This document shows, in pieces, positions 16,851 to 26,761 of a stretch of 64,000 nt of DNA (the first letter of the stretch is position 1; every line of letters begins with the position of its first letter). Origin of the DNA: Chromohalobacter beijerinckii (GTDB taxonomy: Bacteria; Pseudomonadota; Gammaproteobacteria; Pseudomonadales; Halomonadaceae); assembly GCF_023061185.1 (NCBI RefSeq), contig NZ_JAKGAK010000001.1:1-64000 (forward strand), read 5' to 3'. The position numbers were made by a program, and so were the translations under genes. The notes beneath the pieces were generated by a model. That model worked only from the letters and a program-made list of their open reading frames with translations. It had not been told where the DNA came from and did no database searches.

Positions 16851-17743
16851 CGCTCCGGGGCAAACAGACCGGTGGACAAATAACGATCGCCCCGGTCGCA
16901 GACGATGAACACGATCACCGCGTTCTCGACCTGCTCGGCGATGCGCAACGCGCCGGCGAGCGCACCACCGGAAGAGACGCCCGCCAGAATGCCTTCTTCG
17001 CGGGCGAGCAAGCGCATATGTTTCTCGGCTTCCTGCTGACCGATATCCAGGGTGACGTCGACCCTTGAGGCATCGAAAATGCTCGGCAGGTACTCGCGCG
17101 GCCAGCGACGAATACCGGCAATGCTGGCGCCATCGGCGGGCTGCAGGCCGACGATCTGAATATCGGAACGCTGCTCCTTGAGATACTGCGAGACGCCCAT
17201 GATGGTGCCGGTGGTGCCCATCGAACTGACGAAATGGGTGATTTGCCCGTCGGTCTGCTCCCAGAGCTCCGGCCCAGTGGTGCGATAATGCGACAATGGA
17301 TTGTCGGTATTGGCGAACTGGTTGAGCGGCTTACCCTCGCCCCGCGCGATCATCTCATCAGCCAGGTCGCGCGCACCTTCCATGCCCGCGTCCTTGCTGA
17401 CCTCGATCAACGTCGCGCCATAAGCGGCCATTGCCTGCTTGCGCTCGCTGGAAGCGCTCTCGGGCATGATCAAGGTCATGCGGTATCCCTTGATCGCCGC
17501 CGCCATGGCAAGCGCAATGCCGGTGTTGCCCGAGGTCGCTTCGATCAGAGTGTCGCCGGGGCTGATCTCGCCACGCGCCTCGGCTTCTCCGAGCATCGAT
17601 AATGCCGGGCGGTCCTTGACCGAGCCCGCCGGGTTGTTGCCCTCGAGCTTGGCCAATAATGTGTTGTTACGACCTGCGTGCAGCCGGGTCAAACGGACCA
17701 ACGGCGTGTGGCCAACCACATCCGCGAGAGTGGGAAATTGCAT
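16847..17743 (-). CDS. cysM: Cysteine synthase B (O-acetylserine sulfhydrylase)
   Basis: A 298-residue PLP enzyme that makes cysteine from O-acetylserine and sulfide (or S-sulfocysteine from thiosulfate). The PLP lysine is Lys43 in NPAGSVKDRP; the substrate loop is EATSGNTGIA; the PLP phosphate loop is SSMGTTGTIMG. CysM rather than CysK is supported by the short length, the RRWPREYLPSIFD stretch and the neighbourhood with barA and rlmD that CysM keeps in pseudomonads. The promoter should lie in the 147-bp gap shared with divergent barA. Confidence 0.95.
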   Translation of the reverse strand: MQFPTLADVVGHTPLVRLTRLHAGRNNTLLAKLEGNNPAGSVKDRPALSMLGEAEARGEISPGDTLIEATSGNTGIALAMAAAIKGYRMTLIMPESASSERKQAMAAYGATLIEVSKDAGMEGARDLADEMIARGEGKPLNQFANTDNPLSHYRTTGPELWEQTDGQITHFVSSMGTTGTIMGVSQYLKEQRSDIQIVGLQPADGASIAGIRRWPREYLPSIFDASRVDVTLDIGQQEAEKHMRLLAREEGILAGVSSGGALAGALRIAEQVENAVIVFIVCDRGDRYLSTGLFAPER

Positions 17744-17890
17744 GGTTCATCCTTTGCAATGCGCGTCGCGTCAAAACGCATTCGTCGGTTATTCGATACG
17801 TCCAATTATATCCGGGACAGCCCGTCGGCGACAGGCGAACCCGCTGAGTGTGGCATACTGCCAACGAGGAAGACGAAGGGAACGGTCGGA

Positions 17891-20644
17891 ATGTCACTAA
17901 GGCTGCGCTTGCTGCTTTTATTGCTGGGTTTGCCCTTGGGCGTGGGAATCATCTATGGGGCGTATGACATCTATGCCGGTCGCCAAGAGGCGCGTCAGGC
18001 ACTCGCCACACGCGTCGCCGATGTCACCACGACGCTGGCGCCGGCCTTCACGCTGGCGCTCGATGAAGAGCGTGACGAGCATCTCCGCCAGCTAGCCCAA
18101 CGCCTGCTGGATATCGATGAGATCGACGCCGTCAGCGTTCGTGACGGCGACGGCGACGCCGTGCTCAGCCTCGGCGAAACACAACAGGCCCCTGCTCGCC
18201 CGATGCCGACCCAGGGCACATTGCAGGAGCACGCGCAACGCTGGCGCTGGCTGCAACCCTTGGGTACGGTCACGGATCAAGATGCGCCGGATGAAACCAC
18301 GACCTACTGGCTCGATGTCGATCTGGGTACCACGACGCTGACGCTGGCTTTTTATCGCCAGCTAGCTAGCCACGGCATGGCCGGATTGGTGCTGGGCCTG
18401 TTGCTGTTCCTGCTTGCCTACCCCTTGAGCCGTCGCCTTACCAGGCCTCTGCAACATCAGATCGATCTGCTCGAACGCCTCAATGGCGGCGATTACAGCG
18501 CCCGTCTGAAGCCTCGTGGTGCGCGTGAACTGGCAACGTTAGGGCATCAGCTCAATGACCTGGGCGATCACATGATGCGCTTGCGCGAGGATACCCAGGC
18601 GCAGATCGACCAGACGACCTTCGACCTGCGCGAGTCGATGGAAACCATCGAGGTCAAGAACATCGAACTCGATATGGCTCACCGCCGCGCGTTGGAAGCC
18701 AACCGCATCAAGTCGCAGTTTCTCGCCAATATCAGCCATGAAATTCGTACGCCACTCAACGGCATCATCGGGTTCTGCCAACTGCTCGGGCGCAGCGCCC
18801 TGGACAGTCGCCAACGCGAATGGCTCGAGCAGGTACAAACCGCCTCGGACAACCTGCTTTCGCTGATCAGCGATGTGCTGGATTTCTCCAAGATCGAGGC
18901 CGGTAAGCTCGAACTGGAAACCGTGCCGGTGGACATGGTGGCCCTCGTCGATGAAGTGCTTGGCCTTCAGGCCCCCAACGCGCAGCGCAAGAGCCTGCAC
19001 CTGCTGGGCCTGGTCTACGACGATGTGCCCGACCAACTGCTCGGCGATCCGTTACGCATCAAGCAGGTGCTCACCAACCTGGTCAACAACGCCGTCAAGT
19101 TCACCGAGCGCGGCGAGATTGTGGTCCGCGTGATGCTCGACGATCTCAGCGCCACCAGCACCAAGCTGCGTATCAGCGTCCGCGATACCGGCATCGGCCT
19201 CGACCTAGCGAGTCGCGAGCGGCTGTTCCAGGCCTTCAGCCAGGGCGATGCCAGCCGCTCACGCAAATACGGCGGCACCGGACTGGGGCTGATGATCAGC
19301 AAGCGCTTGGTCGAGCAGATGGGCGGCGAGATCGATGTCGAAAGCGAAAGCGGCGAAGGCACGACCTTCACGTTTTCGCTGACGCTGATCGCCACGCAAC
19401 AGCGCGAACGCCTTCCCGAATTGAACCTGGGCGGCTACCGCGTCGGCTTGTTCGAAGCTCATACCGCCAGTCGGCACGCGTTCACGCATCTGCTCGAGCG
19501 CTGGAACGCTCACGTCGTGCCGCTACCCTCGCGGGACGCCTGCACGGCCCAGCCGCCGGGAATCGACCTGTTGCTGTTGGGGCTGACCCAGGATGACCTG
19601 CGCCCCCGGGAGATCACTGCCTGGCGCGAGGCGCTGGATCGTTGCGCCTGCCCGGGACTACTGCTGGTCAATGCCGATCCCTTCGAGCTCCCCGACCTGA
19701 CACTTCCCCACGGCGGCGATATCACCACCAAGCCTGTCTCGCGACGCGGGTTAGGTAATGCCATCAACACCTTGCTGACGAGCGAGCCCGAGGCGGCGCA
19801 CGCAGCGGTAGAGGCGCCATCCTCCACGCCGGCCGGCAAGGTGCTGGTCGTCGATGACACCCCCTCCAACCGCTTGCTGGTCAAGGAGCTGTTGCAGGAC
19901 CGCGGCTTGACGCCGCTACTCGCGGGAAGCGGCGAAGAAGCGCTGGCAATGGCGCATGGTGAGTCCATTGCCTTGGTATTGATGGACATCCAGATGCCCG
20001 GCATGAACGGCGTGGACGCCATGAAAGCGCTCCGCGCGCTTGGCGGGGATTGGCAGCGGCGGCCCATTGTGGCGCTGACTGCGCACGCGCTCGAAGAGGA
20101 ACGCCAGCAGTTGCTGCGCGATGGCATGAGCGACTGCTTGATCAAGCCGATCCGCGAGTCGGCGCTAGACACCCTGCTCAAGCGCCACCTGGGCGAGGCC
20201 GTCAACTCCACAGCCGACGTTCGCCCCACGGCACTCCCCTCGCCACCGCCCGATGAGACACCGTCGCAAGACGCCCAGGACGATACCGCTGGAGATGAAT
20301 TGCCGGTGGTCGACATGCAACTGGGCATGCGTATGGCCGGAGGGCGCGAAGCGCTGGCACACGACATGCTCACCCTGCTTTTCGAGCATTTGGATGAATC
20401 CGAGCAGGCGATTCACGCCGCCTGGGTTGCCCAGGACGCCGAGGCTTTCCATGAGCAGGTCCATCGTCTCAATGGCGCCTGTCGCTACTGCGGCGTGCCG
20501 CAACTGGCCTTGTTGGCGGAGACGCTGGAAACACGCTTCAAGGCCGAGGGGCTGGAGGCCTGCCAAGGGCTCTACGCTTCGCTTCAGACCGCGATCACGC
20601 GGCTACGCGAGTGGCAGGCCAAGCACTGGCAGACCGAGCACTGA
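17891..20644 (+). CDS. barA: Hybrid sensor histidine kinase BarA/GacS
   Basis: A 917-residue tripartite kinase that activates the response regulator UvrY/GacA. The start at 17891 (MSLRLRLLLLL) is preferred over upstream frames because it opens directly with a transmembrane helix. Layout: TM1 (about 5-25), periplasmic part (about 30-155), TM2, HAMP, HisKA with NISHEIRTPLNG (phospho-acceptor about His283), HATPase with NLVNNAVKF, DTGIGL and GGTGLGL, a poorly conserved pseudo-receiver stretch, a true receiver with LVVDDTPSNR and LMDIQMPGMNG (about Asp699), and an Hpt domain with VHRLNGACRYCG (about His858). All phosphotransfer residues are present. Its target RNA type is found at 1.55-1.73 kb; the response-regulator gene is not in the window. 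Confidence 0.95.
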   Translation: MSLRLRLLLLLLGLPLGVGIIYGAYDIYAGRQEARQALATRVADVTTTLAPAFTLALDEERDEHLRQLAQRLLDIDEIDAVSVRDGDGDAVLSLGETQQAPARPMPTQGTLQEHAQRWRWLQPLGTVTDQDAPDETTTYWLDVDLGTTTLTLAFYRQLASHGMAGLVLGLLLFLLAYPLSRRLTRPLQHQIDLLERLNGGDYSARLKPRGARELATLGHQLNDLGDHMMRLREDTQAQIDQTTFDLRESMETIEVKNIELDMAHRRALEANRIKSQFLANISHEIRTPLNGIIGFCQLLGRSALDSRQREWLEQVQTASDNLLSLISDVLDFSKIEAGKLELETVPVDMVALVDEVLGLQAPNAQRKSLHLLGLVYDDVPDQLLGDPLRIKQVLTNLVNNAVKFTERGEIVVRVMLDDLSATSTKLRISVRDTGIGLDLASRERLFQAFSQGDASRSRKYGGTGLGLMISKRLVEQMGGEIDVESESGEGTTFTFSLTLIATQQRERLPELNLGGYRVGLFEAHTASRHAFTHLLERWNAHVVPLPSRDACTAQPPGIDLLLLGLTQDDLRPREITAWREALDRCACPGLLLVNADPFELPDLTLPHGGDITTKPVSRRGLGNAINTLLTSEPEAAHAAVEAPSSTPAGKVLVVDDTPSNRLLVKELLQDRGLTPLLAGSGEEALAMAHGESIALVLMDIQMPGMNGVDAMKALRALGGDWQRRPIVALTAHALEEERQQLLRDGMSDCLIKPIRESALDTLLKRHLGEAVNSTADVRPTALPSPPPDETPSQDAQDDTAGDELPVVDMQLGMRMAGGREALAHDMLTLLFEHLDESEQAIHAAWVAQDAEAFHEQVHRLNGACRYCGVPQLALLAETLETRFKAEGLEACQGLYASLQTAITRLREWQAKHWQTEH

Positions 20645-20655
20645 GCAACGCAGGA

Positions 20656-21477
20656 TCAATCGCCGCAACACTCGCCGTTATCGTCATGATCGTGGTCGTG
20701 GTCATGACCGTGTTCGTGGGCATCGAGCTGCGCCATGACCCCGGCTTCCTGCCCGGCAATCGCGAGACGCTTCATGTCCGCCACGGCCTCTTTGAGGCCC
20801 ACGAACAACGCCCGCGCGATTATGGCATGTCCGATGTTCAGCTCGTGGATACCGGGAATCGCAGCAATCGCCTCGACGTTGTGGTAATGCAGGCCGTGGC
20901 CGGCATTGACCGTCAGCCCCAGCTCGAACGCCATCTCAGCCGCCGCCACCAGGCGCTGGTACTCGATACGCTGTGCTTCACCGCTGGCCTCGGCATACGC
21001 TCCGGTATGCAGCTCGACGGTCGGCGCGCCCAGCTCGAACGCGGCCTGGATCTGGGCCGGCTCGGGGTCGATGAACAGCGAGACTTCGCTGCCCGTTGCG
21101 GCTAGCCGGCGGCAAGCCTCACCCACACGCTCGCAAGCGCCCACGACATCGAGCCCGCCTTCAGTGGTGAGTTCTTCGCGCTGCTCGGGCACCAGGCAGA
21201 CGTTGGCGGGACGCAACGCCTCGGCGAAGGCGATCATCTCGTCGGTCACGGCCATTTCCAGGTTCATGCGCGTGGCCAGCGTTTCGGCCAGCACACGCAC
21301 GTCGCGTTCCTGGATATGACGGCGGTCCTCGCGCAGATGCAGGGTGATGCCATCGGCGCCGGCTTCTTCGGCCAGCATGGCCGCCTGCACGGGGTCGGGA
21401 TAGCGTGTCCCACGGGCCTGGCGCAGCGTGGCGATATGGTCGATGTTGACGCCCAATAGGATGCGTGGCGGATGCAT
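20656..21477 (-). CDS. pdxJ: Pyridoxine 5'-phosphate synthase PdxJ with His-rich tail
   Basis: A 273-residue TIM-barrel enzyme that joins 1-deoxyxylulose 5-phosphate and 3-amino-1-hydroxyacetone 1-phosphate into pyridoxine 5'-phosphate. Family stretches are [67 protein letters not shown] and [12 protein letters not shown]. The conserved barrel ends near residue 248. The last ~20 residues ([20 protein letters not shown]) are a His/Asp/Cys tail not usual for PdxJ, which is normally about 245 residues long. The gene follows recO in the conserved rnc-era-recO-pdxJ order; acpS, next in E. coli, is absent here. It converges on barA with 11 bases between stops. Confidence 0.96.
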   Translation of the reverse strand: MHPPRILLGVNIDHIATLRQARGTRYPDPVQAAMLAEEAGADGITLHLREDRRHIQERDVRVLAETLATRMNLEMAVTDEMIAFAEALRPANVCLVPEQREELTTEGGLDVVGACERVGEACRRLAATGSEVSLFIDPEPAQIQAAFELGAPTVELHTGAYAEASGEAQRIEYQRLVAAAEMAFELGLTVNAGHGLHYHNVEAIAAIPGIHELNIGHAIIARALFVGLKEAVADMKRLAIAGQEAGVMAQLDAHEHGHDHDHDHDDNGECCGD

Positions 21478-21525
21478 GGCGATGTCCTTTCGATAAGAAG
21501 TTGAAATAATAAGATGAAATGATCG

Positions 21526-22242
21526 TTAGGAGGTGCGTCGACGCTCGGCCAGTCGCCGCATCAATTCTCGTGAACGCAGGGGGCGTTCACCCAACAAGGG
21601 CGCCAATGCCGCACGCGTGACATGCTTGGCAACGCCGGCCAGACCCGGTGCTTCCCAGTCGCCCCGTGCCAACCACTTGAGACTACGACCGTCGATGCCG
21701 CCCTGTCCGGGCGCTATGGCGCGAAAACAATGACGCTCGGCGTGATACAGATAATGCGTGTAGGCGTCCAGCGGAGCATCGTGCTCATCGACGAAACGGG
21801 GCGCCATGTCGAGACTCTCCAGCAGGGTGATTTCCAGGCGTCTCAACGCGCCCGCTCGCTTGGCCGGCGATGGCAAGGCCTCGAGCGTCAGCGCGTAAAG
21901 CGAGAATACCTCGCCCACTGGATACTCCAGCGGCAATACCCGCGCCATGAGTTCGTTGGCGTAAAATCCGCACAGCAACCCTTCGCCGGCCAGCAAGGCC
22001 GTACTGCCCTGGCTTTCAAGCAGTCGCAAGCGCTTGAGTTCGCCATTGCCGCTCCAGGTGACGTGCAGGGGGGAATACGGCTGCAGAATACCGCGCGCCT
22101 TGCTGCCACCGCGTTGTACGCCTTGAGCAACGGCACGCACACGCCCCTGAGTAAGCGTCAGCAACTCGACGATGGCGCTGGTCTCACGGTAGGGACGTTT
22201 GTGCAATAAAAAGGCCGGTTCAGGCGTCATCGCGGCATCCAT
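21526..22242 (-). CDS. recO: DNA repair protein RecO
   Basis: A 238-residue recombination mediator that loads RecA onto SSB-coated gaps with RecR. The N-terminal OB fold is seen in AFLLHKRPYRETSAIVELLTLTQGRVRAVAQGVQRGGSK; a helical C-terminal domain follows, with GIDGRSLKWLARGDW and SRELMRRL. I start at the ATG at 22240-22242, with AAGG 6 bases before it; the ATG at 22230 (MTPEPAFLL) aligns best with E. coli RecO and is an equal alternative. It follows era with an 18-base gap. Confidence 0.93.
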   Translation of the reverse strand: MDAAMTPEPAFLLHKRPYRETSAIVELLTLTQGRVRAVAQGVQRGGSKARGILQPYSPLHVTWSGNGELKRLRLLESQGSTALLAGEGLLCGFYANELMARVLPLEYPVGEVFSLYALTLEALPSPAKRAGALRRLEITLLESLDMAPRFVDEHDAPLDAYTHYLYHAERHCFRAIAPGQGGIDGRSLKWLARGDWEAPGLAGVAKHVTRAALAPLLGERPLRSRELMRRLAERRRTS

Positions 22243-22260
22243 GCGCCTTGGCAAGCGCCA

Positions 22261-23160
22261 TCAGTCGAGATCGTAACCCAAGCTTTTCAGGGCGCGATCG
22301 TCGTCGGACCACCCTCGCTTGACCTTCACCCACAGGTTGAGCATGACCTTGGCATCGAAGGCACGCTCCATCTCCAGACGCGCTTCGCGGCCGATGTTCT
22401 TGATACGCTCCCCTTGGTCGCCGATCAGAATCTTCTTCTGACCCTGGCGCTCGACCAGAATCAAGGCGCTGATATGCAGCGTCTTGCCGTCGTCCTTGAA
22501 CTCTTCGATTTCGACGGTCATCTGATACGGCAGTTCGTCGCCTAGCTGGCGCATGACTTTCTCACGCACCAACTCGGCGGCCAGGAAGCGCTGACTCTTG
22601 TTGGTGATCTGGTCTTCCGAGAAGTAATGCACGCTTTCCGGCAAGCGTTGGGCGACTTCGGCTTCAAGCTCAGGCACGTTAGTGCCGTTCTTGGCCGAAA
22701 GCGGGACCACGGCCGCGAACTCGCGCTTCTTGCTCACGCTATCCAGCCAAGGCAGCAGACTGCTCTTGTCCTCGAGCCAATCGACCTTGTTGACGGCCAG
22801 AATCACCGGGGCCGGCACGTTGCTGAGCTTCTCGAGCACTACGTCGTCTTCCTCGGTCCACTTGGTGCGGTCGACGATGAAGATCACGCAGTCGATATCG
22901 CGCAGGGCGTGCGTAGCAGCTTGATTCATGAAGCGGTTGATCGCCTTGTTGCGATCCCGCGACTGAATGTGCATGCCGGGGGTATCGACATAGATGAACT
23001 GGGTGTCTTCCTCGGTCTTGATGCCCATCACCTGATGGCGCGTCGTTTGCGGACGACGCGAGGTGATGGAGATTTTCTGCCCGAGAATTCGGTTCATCAG
23101 CGTCGACTTACCGACATTGGGGCGGCCAACGATGGCCACGAAACCACAGTGTTGCGTCAT
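22261..23160 (-). CDS. era: GTPase Era
   Basis: A 299-residue GTPase that binds the 3' end of 16S rRNA and assists 30S maturation. G motifs: GRPNVGKST (G1), TTRHQ (G2), DTPG (G3), NKVD (G4), SAK (G5). The C-terminal KH domain carries [17 protein letters not shown]. The start at 23160 ([12 protein letters not shown]) overlaps the rnc stop (ATGA); the frame continues upstream only through rnc. Part of lepA-lepB-rnc-era-recO-pdxJ. Confidence 0.97.
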   Translation of the reverse strand: MTQHCGFVAIVGRPNVGKSTLMNRILGQKISITSRRPQTTRHQVMGIKTEEDTQFIYVDTPGMHIQSRDRNKAINRFMNQAATHALRDIDCVIFIVDRTKWTEEDDVVLEKLSNVPAPVILAVNKVDWLEDKSSLLPWLDSVSKKREFAAVVPLSAKNGTNVPELEAEVAQRLPESVHYFSEDQITNKSQRFLAAELVREKVMRQLGDELPYQMTVEIEEFKDDGKTLHISALILVERQGQKKILIGDQGERIKNIGREARLEMERAFDAKVMLNLWVKVKRGWSDDDRALKSLGYDLD

Positions 23161-23849
23161 GCGTGCCTGCTCTGGGAAGGTTCGAGTATTTCCAGCGCCT
23201 TTTCGGCGGCTTGCTGTTCGGCGTGGCGGCGACTGGACCCAACGCCTAGCGTATGATCCTCGAGCATCTCGACATGACACTCGATGGTAAAGACCTGCGC
23301 GTGCGCTTCGCCTTCGACCGAGACCACGTCATAGCGTGGCAACGCCGACTGCCGCGACTGCAAGAATTCCTGCAGTCGCGTCTTGGGATCTTTCTGATTG
23401 TCCTGTAGGTCGAGCGCTTCCAGACGCGTCGCGTACCACGACAGCACCCGCGCCTTGGCGACGTCCATGCCCGCATCGAGATAGATGGCGCCGATCAGCG
23501 CTTCCACGCCATCGGCGAGGATCGAATCGCGCCGGTAACCGCCGCTTTTCATCTCGCCGGAGCCGAGTCGCAGGCATTCGCCCAGCTCGAACTCGCGCGC
23601 CAGTTCGGCCAGGGTCTGCCCTTTCACCAGGCGCGCGCGCAAACGCGACAACTGGCCTTCTCGGGCTTGAGGGAAGCGCTGGAAAAGCGCTTCACCGATC
23701 ACGAAGTTGACGATCGAGTCACCCAAAAATTCCAGGCGCTCGTTATTCTTGCCCCCATAGCTACGATGGGTCACCGCCAACTCAAGCCGCGCGGCATCGC
23801 GAAACTGGTAACCAATTCGTTTACTGAGGGCGTACAAAGGGCTACTCAC
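23157..23849 (-). CDS. rnc: Ribonuclease III
   Basis: A 230-residue double-strand-specific endonuclease that processes rRNA precursors and regulatory RNAs. The catalytic signature is [16 protein letters not shown], with the second metal-binding set in [15 protein letters not shown]. The C-terminal dsRNA-binding domain begins at [13 protein letters not shown] and ends with [19 protein letters not shown] chose the GTG at 23847-23849 ([16 protein letters not shown]), spaced 8 bases from AAGGCA and giving the usual length; an ATG at 23921 would add 24 unconserved residues. Confidence 0.95.
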   Translation of the reverse strand: MSSPLYALSKRIGYQFRDAARLELAVTHRSYGGKNNERLEFLGDSIVNFVIGEALFQRFPQAREGQLSRLRARLVKGQTLAELAREFELGECLRLGSGEMKSGGYRRDSILADGVEALIGAIYLDAGMDVAKARVLSWYATRLEALDLQDNQKDPKTRLQEFLQSRQSALPRYDVVSVEGEAHAQVFTIECHVEMLEDHTLGVGSSRRHAEQQAAEKALEILEPSQSRHA

Positions 23850-23930
23850 GACACTGCCTTTTTCATCTGTTCTGGGTGAAGCGGCGGAGAGCGTTGCTCT
23901 CCCCCAGTATGAGTCATACAAGAGTATGGT

Positions 23931-24734
23931 TCATTCGATGACTCTGACACTAGAGAAACTCGGCAAGCCGCTATCCCAGTGCATCCACACCGCGAACGCC
24001 TTGCCCACGATATTCTCTTCCGGTACGAAGCCCCAGTAGCGGCTATCGTTGGAATGATCGCGGTTGTCGCCCATCATGAAGTATTGGCCTTCCGGCACCA
24101 CGACTTCACGCATTTGCGGACCGGGATCGTCGGGATTGTTATATATGGCGTGCGACACGCCACCCAACTGCTCTTCGAGCTGTTGCTCACCGGGCGCTGC
24201 CTTGATCTCGTCATCCGTCACCGATTTGCCGACCGGCTCATCGTTGACGTAAAGCTGCTTGTCTTCATAACGAATGCGGTCCCCCGGCAAGCCGATGACA
24301 CGCTTGATGAAGTCGACCGAGGGGTCGTCCGGGAAGCGAAATACCATGACATCGCCGCGCTCAGGCTCGCCGAAATCGACGACCTTGGTGTTGATGACGG
24401 GTAACCGCAGCCCGTAGGTGAACTTGTTGACCAAGATGAAGTCTCCGACCTTGAGTGTCGGACGCATCGAGCCGGAGGGAATCTGAAATGGCTCGACCAC
24501 GAAACTCCGCAGCACTAGCACGATCAGCAACACTGGGAAGAATGAACGCGCATAATCCACCGCCCAGGGTTCTTTGCTCAACTTGTTCCGCGTGGCGGTA
24601 TCCAGCCCACCGTCTACTTGCGATTCGGCCTTTTCCAGGCGAGCGCGGCGGGCGCGCCGCCACCATACGATATCAACCAGCCAGACAACGCCGGTGATGG
24701 CCACCGCCAACACCAGCAACAACGAAAAATCCAT
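23931..24734 (-). CDS. lepB: Signal peptidase I
   Basis: A 267-residue inner-membrane serine protease that removes signal peptides from exported proteins. Two membrane helices are seen (about 3-24 and 62-80) with a basic cytoplasmic loop between them. The catalytic Ser89 lies in IPSGSMRPTL and the general-base Lys144 in FIKRVIGLPGD; box E is GDNRDHSNDSRYWG. Full length. It sits 11 bases after lepA, as usual. Confidence 0.96.
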   Translation of the reverse strand: MDFSLLLVLAVAITGVVWLVDIVWWRRARRARLEKAESQVDGGLDTATRNKLSKEPWAVDYARSFFPVLLIVLVLRSFVVEPFQIPSGSMRPTLKVGDFILVNKFTYGLRLPVINTKVVDFGEPERGDVMVFRFPDDPSVDFIKRVIGLPGDRIRYEDKQLYVNDEPVGKSVTDDEIKAAPGEQQLEEQLGGVSHAIYNNPDDPGPQMREVVVPEGQYFMMGDNRDHSNDSRYWGFVPEENIVGKAFAVWMHWDSGLPSFSSVRVIE

Positions 24735-24745
24735 GGCTCTGATTC

Positions 24746-26566
24746 CTAATCATTCATCTTGAGGACAGCAAGGAAGGCATCCTGGGGAATTTCGACTTTA
24801 CCCACCTGCTTCATGCGCTTTTTGCCTGCCTTTTGCTTTTCGAGCAATTTCCGCTTGCGGGTCACATCGCCCCCGTAACACTTGGCGGTCACGTTCTTGC
24901 GCAACGCCTTGACGGTCGAGCGCGATACGACCTGGCCGCCCAACGTCGCCTGGATGGCAACATCGAACATTTGTCGCGGGATCAGCTCTTTCATCTTTTC
25001 CACTAGCGCACGACCACGCGGATGGGCATGATCGCGGTGCACGATGGTAGCGAGCGCATCGACGCGGTCACCGTTGATCAATACGTCGAGACGCACGAGA
25101 TTGGCGGCTTCGAAACGCTCGAAGTTGTATTCGAGCGACGCATAGCCCTTGGAGATCGACTTCAGACGATCGAAGAAGTCCATCACCACTTCGCTCATCG
25201 GCAATTCGTAGGTGAGCTGAATCTGACTGCCCAGGAACAGCATGTCGAGCTGTGTCCCGCGACGCTGCTCGCACTCGGTAATGACATTGCCGACGTATTC
25301 CTGCGGCACCAAAATGCTGGCACGTACGATAGGCTCGCGCATCTCTTCGATGTCGGCCATGTCCGGCAATTTGGACGGATTGGATACGTAACGTATCTCA
25401 CCGTCCTTCATGACCAACTCGTAGATGACCGTCGGCGCCGTGGTCAAAAGGTCCAGGTCGTACTCACGCTCGAGACGTTCCTGGATGATCTCCATGTGCA
25501 AGGTGCCGAGGAAGCCGACGCGGAAACCGAAGCCCAATGCATCGGAGTTCTCCGGCTCGTAATCCAGCGACGCATCGTTGAGAGCCAGCTTCTCCAGCGC
25601 ATCGCGGAAGTCTTCGTAATCGTCGGAGCTGACCGGAAACATGCCCGCATAGACCTGGGGCTTGACCTTCTGGAACCCGGGCAGGCGCGCGACGTCATCG
25701 CCGCCCTTGGCATGCACGATGGTGTCGCCCACCGGCGCGCCGTGAATGTCCTTGATACCCGCCACGACGAAACCGACTTCACCGGCACGCAGAACACCGG
25801 TTTGCTTGCGCTTGGGCGTGAAGATACCGACTTCACTGACCTCCCAGGCCCGCTCGGTGGACTTCATGCGGATCTTGTCACCCTTCTTGATCGTGCCGTC
25901 GAAGAGGCGCACCAGGGAAATCACGCCCAGGTAATTGTCGAACCACGAGTCGACGATCAACGCCTGCAACGGCGCCTCGGGATCGCCCTTGGGTGGCGGC
26001 ACATCACGCACTAGACGCTCGAGCAAGGCTTCCATGCCCAGGCCACTCTTCGCGGAGACCTGACAGGCATCGGAAGCATCGATGCCGATGATCTCCTCTA
26101 CCTCATGGGCAACGCGATCGGGGTCGGCCTGAGGCAGGTCGATCTTGTTGAGGACCGGCAAGACTTCGAGCCCTTGCTCCACCGCCGTGTAGCAATTGGC
26201 CACCGATTGCGCTTCGACGCCTTGCGCCGCATCGACCACCAACAACGCGCCCTCGCAGGCATAAAGCGAGCGCGACACTTCGTAGGAAAAGTCGACGTGG
26301 CCCGGCGTATCGATGAAGTTGAGCTGATAGACCTGACCATCCTCGGCCTTGTAGTCCAGCGTCACGGACTGAGCCTTGATGGTGATGCCTCGCTCACGCT
26401 CGAGATCCATGGAGTCGAGCACCTGCTCCTTCGTCTCGCGCTCGGTCAAGCCACCGCAGATCTGGATGATGCGGTCGGAAAGCGTCGACTTGCCGTGGTC
26501 GATGTGGGCAATGATGGAAAAATTGCGAATGAGTGGAAGCGTTGCGTTATTTTCGTCGCGGCTCAT
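24746..26566 (-). CDS. lepA: Elongation factor 4 (LepA)
   Basis: A 606-residue ribosome-dependent GTPase that back-translocates or remodels stalled ribosomes and aids 30S assembly. GTPase motifs are [21 protein letters not shown] and [12 protein letters not shown]-like domains II, III and V follow, then the LepA-specific C-terminal domain ([25 protein letters not shown]). The ATG at 26564-26566 has AGGA 7 bases upstream; a TTG just before it is less likely. First gene of the lepA-lepB-rnc-era-recO-pdxJ run. Confidence 0.97.
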   Translation of the reverse strand: MSRDENNATLPLIRNFSIIAHIDHGKSTLSDRIIQICGGLTERETKEQVLDSMDLERERGITIKAQSVTLDYKAEDGQVYQLNFIDTPGHVDFSYEVSRSLYACEGALLVVDAAQGVEAQSVANCYTAVEQGLEVLPVLNKIDLPQADPDRVAHEVEEIIGIDASDACQVSAKSGLGMEALLERLVRDVPPPKGDPEAPLQALIVDSWFDNYLGVISLVRLFDGTIKKGDKIRMKSTERAWEVSEVGIFTPKRKQTGVLRAGEVGFVVAGIKDIHGAPVGDTIVHAKGGDDVARLPGFQKVKPQVYAGMFPVSSDDYEDFRDALEKLALNDASLDYEPENSDALGFGFRVGFLGTLHMEIIQERLEREYDLDLLTTAPTVIYELVMKDGEIRYVSNPSKLPDMADIEEMREPIVRASILVPQEYVGNVITECEQRRGTQLDMLFLGSQIQLTYELPMSEVVMDFFDRLKSISKGYASLEYNFERFEAANLVRLDVLINGDRVDALATIVHRDHAHPRGRALVEKMKELIPRQMFDVAIQATLGGQVVSRSTVKALRKNVTAKCYGGDVTRKRKLLEKQKAGKKRMKQVGKVEIPQDAFLAVLKMND

Positions 26567-26707
26567 CAAGTCCTACCTGAGTCAGAAACACGATCCGGCC
26601 AAGCAATACCGCGAGGCAAGCGTACGCGGACCGACGGGCATTCAATTGAAAGGCATTGTACCGGCAAGCACCCTCCATGGACAGCGAGGGCGCGTGATCG
26701 ACATGAC

Positions 26708-26731
26708 GAGGCCCCGGCGGAGCGGGGCCTC
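26708..26731. terminator. Perfect 9-bp GC hairpin after the protease gene
   Basis: GAGGCCCCG / CGGGGCCTC with a 6-base loop lies between the DegP/MucD stop and the lepA start. Neither side has a clean T-run, so it may be a weak terminator or a 3'-end stabiliser. Confidence 0.5.
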
Positions 26732-26761
26732 GATTCCTAGCGTCGGCACGCCGACCCGGCG

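Noticed and set aside
25022-26014. 330-codon open frame opposite lepA
   Set aside because: Antisense shadow of the highly conserved LepA gene.
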